Source of the DNA: an uncultured Rubellimicrobium sp.
GTDB taxonomy: Bacteria; Pseudomonadota; Alphaproteobacteria; Rhodobacterales; Rhodobacteraceae
DNA length: 6,116 nt
Assembly (NCBI GenBank): GCA_902805995.1
Contig: CADCUU010000148.1
Coordinates: 1 to 6,116 of the forward strand
Reading direction: 5' to 3'
The position numbers were made by a program, and so were the translations under genes. Positions 1 to 6,116 of this stretch are shown here, one piece after another (position 1 is the first letter of the stretch; each line of letters begins with the position of its first letter). A model generated the notes under the pieces. That model worked only from the letters and a program-made list of their open reading frames with translations, did no database searches and was not told where the DNA came from.

Positions 1-1419
<1,419 letters not shown>

Positions 1420-1485
1420 GTGTACACTCCTCTAAGCGCCCTCGCGGGACCGCCCGCATCCGCGGCACGGCCTCCTGGGCCTCGT

Positions 1486-1501
1486 CAAACATGTGTGTTT
1501 G
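1486..1501. repeat. Inverted repeat in the clpB/pyrF divergent spacer
   Basis: CAAACATGTGTGTTTG is a perfect 6-bp inverted repeat (CAAACA / TGTTTG) around a 4-bp centre. It lies 67-82 bp upstream of the clpB start codon and about 110 bp upstream of pyrF. Its AT-rich make-up stands out in a GC-rich spacer. It could be a binding site for a dimeric regulator of clpB or merely a short chance palindrome; no T-run follows it, so a terminator is unlikely. Confidence 0.3.
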
Positions 1502-1554
1502 GTGGATCGGGCGCGCAAGGGTCGCAAGCCCCGGATTTCGAACGCCCCCACGCC

Positions 1555-1583
1555 TTGACAGGACCCCCGCCCGCGCCCAAGGC
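1555..1583 (+). promoter_or_regulatory. Candidate sigma-70 type promoter of pyrF
   Basis: A perfect TTGACA -35 element, preceded by C as is common in Rhodobacteraceae, lies at 1555-1560. With a 17-bp spacer the -10 position falls at 1578-1583 (CAAGGC), which is a poor match to TATAAT. Weak -10 boxes with a strong -35 are frequent in this group. Transcription would start near 1590, giving a leader of about 20 nt that contains the pyrF ribosome-binding site. The -35 is seen directly; the promoter is inferred. Confidence 0.45.
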
Positions 1584-1612
1584 ACCCCCAACCAGAGGGA
1601 AAGGACAGACCC

Positions 1613-2302
1613 ATGCCGGATGACCGCCTGATCGTCGCGCTCGACGTCCCCGACGCGCTCGCGGGGCTGGCCCTCGCGGAAAAGCTGGGCGACGCCGTGT
1701 CCTTCTACAAGATCGGCCTCGGTATGCTCACCGGGGGCGGCTTGGCCCTCGCCCGCGAGCTCAAGGACGACCACGGCAAGCGCATCTTCCTCGACATGAA
1801 GCTCTTCGACATCGGCGCGACCGTGGAGGCCGCGGTGCGGGGCCTGTCGCGCTTCGACCTCGACTTCCTGACCGTCCACGGCGACCCGCAGGTGGTCCGC
1901 GCCGCCGTCCAGGGCGCCTCGGGCACGGGCCTGCGCATCCTCGCGGTCACGATCCTGACCTCGCTCGACCGCGCCGACCTCGACGCCAACATGATCCGCG
2001 TCGGCGACCTCGCCGACATCACCGTGGAGCGGGCCGCTCGCGCGCTAGGCGCTGGCGCCCACGGCGTCATCGCCTCCCCGAGGGAGGCCGCCCGCATCCG
2101 CGCCCTGCCCGAGGCCACGGGCAAGCTCGTCGTCACCCCCGGCGTGCGCCCCGAAGGCAGCGCGCTCGGCGACCAGAAGCGGGTGGAAACGCCCGCCGCC
2201 GCACTCCACGCAGGGGCCGACCACATCGTCGTGGGCCGCCCCGTCTGGGCCAGCCCCGATCCGCGCGCGGCGGCGGACGCGATCCTGGCCTCCATCGCAT
2301 AA
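1613..2302 (+). CDS. pyrF: Orotidine 5'-phosphate decarboxylase
   Basis: This cytosolic TIM-barrel enzyme decarboxylates OMP to UMP, the last step of de novo pyrimidine synthesis. At 229 residues it has the normal length for the bacterial family. Substrate and catalytic residues are in the expected order: D11 (IVALDV), K33 (FYKIG), then D61-x-K63-x2-D66 in FLDMKLFDIGATV, whose D/K/D set is the catalytic array. Next come TVHG at 87-90, VTILTSLD at 112-119, VTPGVRP at 174-180, DQKR at 187-190, and the phosphate-binding VVGRP at 206-210. DIGATV replaces the commoner DIPNTV and keeps the threonine (T70). The ATG at 1613 has AAGGA (1601-1605) seven bases upstream and a CTTGACA promoter element before it. 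It is a single gene, divergent from clpB and convergent with the DUF892 gene, with a hairpin just after its TAA. Confidence 0.97.
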   Translation: MPDDRLIVALDVPDALAGLALAEKLGDAVSFYKIGLGMLTGGGLALARELKDDHGKRIFLDMKLFDIGATVEAAVRGLSRFDLDFLTVHGDPQVVRAAVQGASGTGLRILAVTILTSLDRADLDANMIRVGDLADITVERAARALGAGAHGVIASPREAARIRALPEATGKLVVTPGVRPEGSALGDQKRVETPAAALHAGADHIVVGRPVWASPDPRAAADAILASIA

Positions 2303-2306
2303 GGAA

Positions 2307-2331
2307 AGGGCCGCCCCAGCGGGACGGCCCT
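2307..2331 (-). terminator. Hairpin terminator between convergent pyrF and DUF892 genes
   Basis: AGGGCCG (2307-2313) pairs with CGGCCCT (2325-2331). Inside, past one mismatch, CCC/GGG add three pairs around an AGC loop. On the minus strand the stem is followed by TTTCCTT, so it fits best as a terminator for the leftward DUF892 transcript. On the plus strand it starts four bases after the pyrF stop but is followed by CCTCAACG, not a T-run, so any role in ending pyrF is weaker. Confidence 0.65.
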
Positions 2332-2352
2332 CCTCAACGCGCGTCCAGGGAC

Positions 2353-2841
2353 TTAGGCGGCCGCCTGGGCCCGCTGGTTCACCATGTTCTCGGCAATCTG
2401 GGTGAGCTTCTTGTCCGTCGCCTTCTCCTGGTCGAGGATCTGCTGGAGGATCCCCTCCACGTCCTGACGGCCAAGCTCCTTCGCCCAGGCGACCATGGTG
2501 CCGTACTTGCTGATCTCATAGTGCTCGTTGGCCTGCGCGCAGGCCAGCGTCACGGCGTCCAACGCGGGCGGCTCGGCCTGTCCCATGACCTCCTGCGCCT
2601 CGGCGATGAGGCCGTCCGCCGACTTGCACTGCTTGCCCTGGGCCTCCTTGCCCATGATCTGGAACACCTGCTCCAGCATCTTCACCTGCTGCTGCGTCTC
2701 CTGCTGGTGCTGCTGGAGGGCGGCGCGCAGCTCCTCGCTTTCGGCCTTCTCCGCCATCTGCGGCATGGCCTTCAGCAGGGCCTGCTCGGCGTAGTAGATG
2801 TCCTGCAACCCGTGCTCGAACGCGTCCTGAAGCGACTTCAT
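2353..2841 (-). CDS. DUF892 (YciE/YciF-like) ferritin-like protein
   Basis: This 162-residue protein belongs to the YciE/YciF (DUF892) ferritin-like family, whose members form a four-helix bundle with a probable di-metal site. E. coli yciF is stress-induced, but its biochemical role is unproven. Visible family hallmarks are LQDIYYAEQAL (12-22), HQQET (45-49), KMLEQVFQIMG (54-64), CKSADGLIAEA (72-82), ANEHYEISKYG (104-114) and LDQEKATDKKL (136-146). E19, E48, E106/E109 and E139, one or more per helix, are the likely metal ligands (inferred by position). There is no signal peptide, so it is probably cytosolic. The ATG at 2841 is chosen because GGAGG (complement of 2848-2852) lies six bases upstream and the family N-terminus starts here; an in-frame extension to 2925 has no such support. 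A GGAAC-N16-CGTT promoter lies upstream, implying general-stress control. Confidence 0.93.
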   Translation of the reverse strand: MKSLQDAFEHGLQDIYYAEQALLKAMPQMAEKAESEELRAALQQHQQETQQQVKMLEQVFQIMGKEAQGKQCKSADGLIAEAQEVMGQAEPPALDAVTLACAQANEHYEISKYGTMVAWAKELGRQDVEGILQQILDQEKATDKKLTQIAENMVNQRAQAAA

Positions 2842-2910
2842 GGGGAACCTCCCGGCATGTGGGGAATCATGGGGCTCCGGCCTCCCGCCAAGACGCCCCC
2901 TAGTCCTCGT

Positions 2911-2935
2911 CGAACGTCCGGTCACCCGATCCGTT
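2911..2935 (+). promoter_or_regulatory. Overlapping EcfG-like promoter facing the small hypothetical gene
   Basis: On the plus strand CGAAC (2911-2915), 16 bases, then CGTT (2932-2935) matches GGAAC-N16-CGTT except for the first base. The -35 of one strand overlaps the -10 of the other, because GAACG and CGTTC are reverse complements. Transcription would start near 2942, about 77 nt before the ATG at 3019. A second, weaker copy is GCAAC (2960-2964), 17 bases, CGTT (2982-2985). Both plus-strand matches carry one mismatch. Confidence 0.42.
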
Positions 2936-2937
2936 CC
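2913..2937 (-). promoter_or_regulatory. EcfG-type (general stress sigma factor) promoter of the DUF892 gene
   Basis: On the minus strand GGAAC (complement of 2933-2937), exactly 16 bases, then CGTT (complement of 2913-2916) gives a perfect match to GGAAC-N16-CGTT. That is the known promoter consensus of EcfG-family sigma factors in the alphaproteobacterial PhyR-NepR-EcfG general stress response. Transcription should start near 2905, leaving a leader of about 60 nt before the DUF892 start codon. Match and spacing are seen directly; sigma-factor identity is inferred from the consensus and the stress-type gene. Confidence 0.72.
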
Positions 2938-3018
2938 GGTCTAAATCTGATGCGGGTCTGCAACTTTTCGCCGGTCCCATTCGTTTCATCCGCACGAACG
3001 AGCAGGGAAGGTTCCACC

Positions 3019-3348
3019 ATGCAGACCAGGGTCGTCTCCGTCCGCTATGACGCCGCGAAGGGACATTTCGACGGGCGCGTGGACGTGCAGCGCGACGGTC
3101 TGACCTTCCGCTATCCCTGCCGCGTCGAGGCGCCCGAATCGGCCCCGCGCGACTGGATCGACGACGCGCTCGCAAGGCAGGCCCTCCGCATGTCGCAGTC
3201 CGACCGCTCCCCCGTCACCGCGGCACGGCCCAGCCTCGGCGGTCTCCTGTCCGACCTGATGGCGCGCCTCTCGCATCCCCTTCACGCCCGCACGCCCGTC
3301 CCGGTCCGTGCGGATGACCCCCGTCGCCCCCAAGCGCGGCTTTACTGA
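3019..3348 (+). CDS. Hypothetical small protein (109 aa)
   Basis: I do not recognise this family. The N-terminal 60 residues or so (MQTRVVSVRYDAAKGHFDGR...) alternate polar and hydrophobic positions like a small beta-rich domain: VVSVRYD, HFDGRVDVQ and LTFRYPCRVEAP are likely strands. A helix-like stretch follows (WIDDALARQALRMSQ, about 46-60), then a Ser/Pro/Arg-rich, probably disordered tail. There is one cysteine and no membrane segment or signal peptide. The ATG at 3019 is preceded by GGGAAGG (3005-3011) with seven bases between, which fixes the start. The frame is open for hundreds of bases upstream only as antisense to the DUF892 gene. A strong terminator follows the stop, so it is a single-gene unit. 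It shares a two-strand EcfG-like promoter with the DUF892 gene, suggesting stress induction. That it is a real gene is well supported by RBS, terminator and spacing; its function is unknown. Confidence 0.75.
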   Translation: MQTRVVSVRYDAAKGHFDGRVDVQRDGLTFRYPCRVEAPESAPRDWIDDALARQALRMSQSDRSPVTAARPSLGGLLSDLMARLSHPLHARTPVPVRADDPRRPQARLY

Positions 3349-3361
3349 CGCGCACAGGGTG

Positions 3362-3392
3362 TCGGCTCCGCGACCGTGGCCCGCGGAGCCGA
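3362..3392 (+). other. Perfect 11-bp stem hairpin after the small gene
   Basis: TCGGCTCCGCG (3362-3372) pairs perfectly with CGCGGAGCCGA (3382-3392) around a 9-nt loop. It starts 14 bases after the stop codon at 3346-3348 and ends directly before the terminator hairpin. No T-run follows it, so alone it is not an intrinsic terminator. In the RNA it would make a tandem stem-loop that could protect the 3' end of the short mRNA. Confidence 0.6.
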
Positions 3393-3393
3393 G

Positions 3394-3432
3394 CGGCGCG
3401 TCCCTGGCAACAGGGGCGCGCCGTCTTCTTTT
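3394..3432 (+). terminator. Strong intrinsic terminator of the small gene
   Basis: CGGCGCGTCCCTG (3394-3406) pairs with CAGGGGCGCGCCG (3411-3423), a 13-bp stem with a single T-G wobble, closed by a GCAA (GNRA-type) tetraloop. It is followed at 3424-3432 by the T-rich tract TCTTCTTTT. This is a textbook Rho-independent terminator for plus-strand transcription from 3019-3348. Confidence 0.9.
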
Positions 3433-3455
3433 GTGAGGGGTCCGTCAGACACCCG

Positions 3456-3761
3456 TCACGGCTCTCGCGGCGGCTCCGGCCGGGGCGGGATCGGCTCGTT
3501 GATGTCCCGCTCCACGATCCGCGCCGTGCCCCGGTGCCCGCCCAGCGACAGCCGCAGCACGAGGATCCCCGCGCCCGAGATCAGCGCGAACAGCAGCAGC
3601 GTCCCCCCGAGCCCTAGATCCAGCCCCAGCGCCACAAGGATCGCCGTCCCGAACGCCCCGCCCGAGAAGCCGAGGAACACGTTCACCGGCAGCAGGATTT
3701 CCAGGATGCCCAAGGTGACCGAGATGGCGAGCCAGACCCACCAGACCAGCCACCAGCTCAC
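3456..3761 (-). CDS. Short NfeD-like membrane protein, partner of QmcA
   Basis: NfeD proteins are inner-membrane partners of SPFH/stomatin proteins, as in E. coli YbbJ-QmcA. This 101-residue protein has three predicted transmembrane segments (about 3-24, 27-47 and 52-71), with the family-like LEILLPVNVFLGFSGGA stretch linking the first two. It then has a short soluble tail RGTARIVERDINEPIPP ending in a Pro/Arg/Glu run. The C-terminal OB-fold domain usual in NfeD is absent. A matching short form ending near RDIN occurs, as I recall, in Rhodobacteraceae, so this looks like a lineage form and not a truncation. The start is GTG at 3761, overlapping the qmcA stop by four bases (GTGA), so translation is probably coupled. 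No T-run terminator is seen after its stop. Confidence 0.85.
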   Translation of the reverse strand: MSWWLVWWVWLAISVTLGILEILLPVNVFLGFSGGAFGTAILVALGLDLGLGGTLLLFALISGAGILVLRLSLGGHRGTARIVERDINEPIPPRPEPPREP

Positions 3762-4654
3762 GCGCGCCCCTTCACCAGCATCTGGAACGCGTTCCCGAAC
3801 GCCTCCAGCGCCGCCGCCGGCACCACGATCGTCTGCTTGCCGCTGCCGTTGCCCAGCGCGGTCAACGCCTCCACCTGCTTCAGCGCGACCTGGTACTGCG
3901 CGGCCTCGATGCCGTTCCGGCTGATCGCCTCGGCCACGACGCCCGTCGCATAGGCCTCGGCATCCGCCTGCACCCGGCGCGCCTTGGCGACCTGCTCCGC
4001 CGCATAAAGCTCCGCGTCGGCCTGAAGCTCCACGGAGCGCTTCTTGCCCTCCGCCTCCATCACCTGCGCCCGCCGCGCCCGCTCCGCATTAAGCTGCTGG
4101 AGCATCGCCGCCCGCGTCGCCTCGTCAAGGTTCACGTCCAGGATCTCGGCCCGCGTCACCTCGATCCCCCAGTCGTCCACCTGATCGGCGAGCTGCGCCC
4201 GCACGGCCCCGATCAGCGAGGACCGGTTCGACTGCACCTGGTCAAGTTCCATCCGCCCGATCTCGCTTCGGACGATGCCCGCCACCGTCGTGCCGATGGC
4301 CGCGTCCACGTCGCGGATGCGGTAGACCGTCTTCTCGGGCTCGGTGATGCGGTAGAAGACGCTGATATCCGCTCCGACCAGCACGTTGTCCGAGGTGATG
4401 GCGTCCTGCTTGGCGGTCGGCAGCTGCCGCTCCAGCACGGACACCTTGTGCGCCACCCGGTCGAGCCATGGCACGATGATGTTGAGCCCCGGATTGAGGA
4501 CCGAGCGCAGCCGCCCGAACCGCTCCACCACCCATTTCTCGGACTGGGGCACCACTCGGATGCCGCGATAGATGGTCAGGATGATGAAAAGCGCGAGGAG
4601 GATCAGGACAATGGTGGCCCCGGACAGGCCGGTGTCGAAAGCATCTGAAGGCAT
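3758..4654 (-). CDS. qmcA: SPFH/band 7 (stomatin-like) membrane protein, QmcA family
   Basis: This inner-membrane SPFH protein probably forms oligomeric rings and takes part in membrane-domain organisation or proteolytic quality control, as E. coli QmcA does with FtsH-HflKC. The 298-residue form has an N-terminal membrane anchor (about 11-30: SGATIVLILLALFIILTIYR). Next comes the SPFH core with IRVVPQSEKWVVERFGR and NPGLNIIVPWLDRV, then SVFYRITEP and the long helical region LQQLNAERARRAQVMEAEGK with Ala/Glu-rich coiled coil, and an Ala/Gly C-terminus. All are family hallmarks. The start is uncertain: ATG at 4654 has only AGG nine bases upstream, while TTG at 4675 has AAGGG six bases upstream and adds seven residues. 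I prefer the ATG. It lies 55 nt after the Nudix gene on the same strand, so a three-gene transcript Nudix-qmcA-nfeD is plausible. It overlaps nfeD by 4 nt. Confidence 0.93.
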   Translation of the reverse strand: MPSDAFDTGLSGATIVLILLALFIILTIYRGIRVVPQSEKWVVERFGRLRSVLNPGLNIIVPWLDRVAHKVSVLERQLPTAKQDAITSDNVLVGADISVFYRITEPEKTVYRIRDVDAAIGTTVAGIVRSEIGRMELDQVQSNRSSLIGAVRAQLADQVDDWGIEVTRAEILDVNLDEATRAAMLQQLNAERARRAQVMEAEGKKRSVELQADAELYAAEQVAKARRVQADAEAYATGVVAEAISRNGIEAAQYQVALKQVEALTALGNGSGKQTIVVPAAALEAFGNAFQMLVKGRA

Positions 4655-4709
4655 GTGTTGCAACCTGGAATTCAAGGACGCCCTTACGCTACGTCCCCGG
4701 CGCCCCGCC

Positions 4710-5132
4710 TCATAGTCCGTCTAACCATACTTTCAGCCGCCCTTGCAGCGAAGGCACGGCGCGGGGCAGCACCAGAAAATCCCGCGGCGGAATCAGCTGC
4801 CAGCCCTGCCCCTCGTCGCCGAACACGATGTCCCCCTCCGCGCTCGCGGGCATCCGCAGGACAAAGAACCAGCTTTCCTTCGTGGGGTCCGCAAAGGACG
4901 GAAACATCGCCTCCCACAGCCACTCCGACCCCGACACATCGAGGCCCACCTCCTCCCGCGCCTCGCGAACCAGCGTCTCGCGCGGGGTCTCCCCCGGCTC
5001 CCGCTCCCCGCCGACAAAGTCCCAATGCCCCGGATAGGGAATCCAGTCGAAGTCGTCCCGCAGGGTGACGAGCAACCTGTCCCCCAGAAGCAGCGCCCCC
5101 TTGGAGCCCACCCAATCCCCCGTCGCCCCCAT
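4710..5132 (-). CDS. Nudix hydrolase, substrate unknown
   Basis: This 140-residue, probably cytosolic enzyme should cleave a nucleoside diphosphate linked to another group using Mg2+. The complete Nudix box G-x5-E-x7-REA-x-EE-x-GL spans residues 42-64 (GEREPGE, then REAREEVGL), with every signature residue present. The preceding GHWDFVGGE and the following WLWEAMFPS are typical of the fold. MutT/8-oxo-dGTP cleaning, NADH or another substrate cannot be told from the sequence; closeness to a DNA-repair polymerase is only suggestive. The start at 5132 has GGAGG four bases upstream. An in-frame ATG at 5159 with AGAGGG five bases upstream would add nine residues and interlock with the dinB start codon in one CATG. 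I keep 5132 because the fold needs no more N-terminus. It is divergent from dinB and 55 nt ahead of qmcA. Confidence 0.9.
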   Translation of the reverse strand: MGATGDWVGSKGALLLGDRLLVTLRDDFDWIPYPGHWDFVGGEREPGETPRETLVREAREEVGLDVSGSEWLWEAMFPSFADPTKESWFFVLRMPASAEGDIVFGDEGQGWQLIPPRDFLVLPRAVPSLQGRLKVWLDGL

Positions 5133-5151
5133 CTCGCCTCCGCTGTATCCT
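5123..5151 (+). promoter_or_regulatory. Candidate leaderless promoter of dinB
   Basis: TATCCT (5146-5151) resembles a -10 box and ends six bases before the dinB ATG, so initiation would fall at or next to the A of the start codon. The matching -35 position (TCGCCC, 5123-5128) agrees with TTGACA at only three of six bases. No purine-rich Shine-Dalgarno is present between 5133 and 5157, which fits a leaderless mRNA. The element is weak and inferred. Confidence 0.3.
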
Positions 5152-5157
5152 GCCGCC

Positions 5158-6116
5158 ATGCCTGCCCTCTGCCGCGACTGCCTGCACCGATTCGACCGGG
5201 GCTCCCGCTGCCCGGCCTGCGGGCGTCCGCGCGTGACCGCGCATCCGGAACTCCTGTCCCTGTCCATCGCCCATATGGACTGCGACGCCTTCTTCGCCTC
5301 CGTGGAAAAGCGCGACAACCCCGAACTCCGTGACAAGCCCGTCATCGTGGGCGGCGGCAAGCGCGGTGTCGTCTCCACCGCCTGCTACCTCGCCCGCATC
5401 CGGGGCGTGCGCTCCGCCATGCCGATGTTCGAGGCGCTCCGCCTCTGCCCCGAGGCCGTGGTCGTGAAGCCCCGCTTCGACGCCTATGTGGAGGCCTCCC
5501 GCGCCATCCGCGCCATGATGGAGGAGCTGACCCCCCGGATCGAGCCCCTCTCCCTCGACGAGGCCTTCCTCGACCTCACCGGCACCGAACGCCTCCACGG
5601 CGCGCCGCCCGCCGTGATGCTCGCGCGGCTGACGAAACGCATGCAGGAGGAGCTGGGCCTCACCGGCTCCGTGGGCCTGTCGCACAACAAGTTCCTGGCC
5701 AAGGTCGCCTCCGACCTCGACAAGCCGCGCGGCTTCTCGGTCATCGGGCGCGAGGAGACGGGGGCCTTTCTCGCCACCCGCCCCGTGCGCCTGATCTGGG
5801 GCGTGGGCGACGCCGCGCAGCAGGCGCTGGACGCCGCCGGCATCCGGGTGATCGGCGACCTCCTCCGCTGGGACCGCCGCGACCTCCATGCCCGCTTCGG
5901 CTCCATGGGCGAACGCCTCTGGCACCTCGCGCGGGGCGAGGACAGCCGCGCCGTCAGCCCCGACCGCGACCTCAAAAGCATCTCCAACGAGACGACGTTC
6001 CACGAGGACACCGCCGACCGCGACCTCCTCGACGGCCATGTCTGGCGCCTGTCCGAAAAGGTCTCCTCCCGCGCCAAGGCCAAGGACCTCGCCGGGCGCG
6101 TGGTCACGCTCAAGCT
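5158..6116 (+). CDS. dinB: DNA polymerase IV (Y-family, DinB) with N-terminal zinc ribbon, partial at right edge
   Basis: DinB is an error-prone Y-family polymerase that copies past damaged bases. The 319 residues present begin with a 36-residue extension holding C5-x2-C8 and C18-x2-C21, a zinc-ribbon-like pair. The palm follows: [12 protein letters not shown] (39-50), with catalytic D41 and steric-gate F46 (E. coli D8 and F13), and SLDEAFLD (132-139), with catalytic D134/E135 (E. coli D103/E104). [19 protein letters not shown] (172-190) and a helix-hairpin-helix near [12 protein letters not shown] (213-224) are also visible. The little-finger domain starts near [11 protein letters not shown] (274-284). 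The ATG at 5158 is taken because the cysteine motif begins at once, although no Shine-Dalgarno precedes it; ATG at 5275 also lacks one. No LexA box of the alphaproteobacterial type (GTTC-N7-GTTC) is seen upstream. The rest of the gene, including the beta-clamp motif, lies outside. Confidence 0.96.
   Translation, partial: MPALCRDCLHRFDRGSRCPACGRPRVTAHPELLSLSIAHMDCDAFFASVEKRDNPELRDKPVIVGGGKRGVVSTACYLARIRGVRSAMPMFEALRLCPEAVVVKPRFDAYVEASRAIRAMMEELTPRIEPLSLDEAFLDLTGTERLHGAPPAVMLARLTKRMQEELGLTGSVGLSHNKFLAKVASDLDKPRGFSVIGREETGAFLATRPVRLIWGVGDAAQQALDAAGIRVIGDLLRWDRRDLHARFGSMGERLWHLARGEDSRAVSPDRDLKSISNETTFHEDTADRDLLDGHVWRLSEKVSSRAKAKDLAGRVVTLK

Noticed and set aside
1489..1519. Possible sigma-32 heat-shock promoter for clpB: CTTG (complement of 1516-1519) and CACATGT (complement of 1489-1495)
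   Set aside because: The 20-bp spacer is longer than the usual 17-18 and the -10 matches the alphaproteobacterial pattern only partly. It is expected biologically but not supported well enough to list.
2842..2925. N-terminal extension of the DUF892 protein by 28 residues
   Set aside because: The extension is Arg/Gly/Pro-rich, crosses the strong GGAGG ribosome-binding site and would begin upstream of the predicted transcription start, so it would not be translated.
4657..4664. GTTGCAAC palindrome just upstream of the qmcA start as an operator
   Set aside because: It is only 8 bp with no second copy or spacing pattern nearby; chance is sufficient.
4900..5157. LexA/SOS box controlling dinB
   Set aside because: No GTTC-N7-GTTC or GAAC-N7-GAAC pair is present; isolated GAAC words at about 4864 and 4966 have no partner at the right spacing.
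4684..6039. A 451-codon minus-strand open frame over the Nudix and dinB genes
   Set aside because: It is in a different frame from the Nudix gene and antisense to dinB, both of which have full catalytic motifs. Its Gly/Ala/Glu/Val/His composition fits a GC-rich shadow.

Overview
The window is about two thirds G+C, with the strong third-position G/C bias of a high-GC alphaproteobacterium. Protein details point to Rhodobacteraceae (Rhodobacter/Roseobacter type), an assignment made from recalled family resemblance rather than a search. They are a DIGATV-type PyrF, a QmcA paired with a short NfeD ending its core in RDINE, and a DinB with a zinc-ribbon N-terminus. A good GGAAC-N16-CGTT promoter, the alphaproteobacterial general-stress (EcfG) consensus, fits that placement. 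This is ordinary chromosomal DNA. No transposon, phage, CRISPR or RNA gene is visible.

Layout: the left edge holds the N-terminal half of clpB on the minus strand (disaggregase; the C-terminal half lies outside). Across a 193-bp divergent spacer is pyrF on the plus strand (last step of UMP synthesis). pyrF converges on a DUF892 ferritin-like gene on the minus strand, with a hairpin terminator between them. The DUF892 gene is divergent from a small unrecognised plus-strand gene at 3019-3348, across a 177-bp spacer that carries overlapping EcfG-type promoter motifs on both strands. Two tandem hairpins follow the small gene, the second being a textbook intrinsic terminator. They separate it from a leftward cluster, read in transcription order as Nudix hydrolase, QmcA/SPFH protein, then NfeD-like protein. 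The last two overlap by 4 nt. The Nudix gene is divergent from dinB (DNA polymerase IV), which runs off the right edge.

Functionally the window mixes housekeeping (pyrF) with stress and maintenance genes: ClpB for protein aggregates, DUF892 for probable iron/oxidative or general stress, QmcA-NfeD for membrane quality control, a Nudix hydrolase, and a lesion-bypass polymerase. No wholly new system is evident. The best leads are the two-strand EcfG promoter linking DUF892 to an uncharacterised 109-aa protein, the zinc-ribbon DinB that lacks a Shine-Dalgarno and may be leaderless, and the QmcA partner NfeD that lacks an OB-fold domain.
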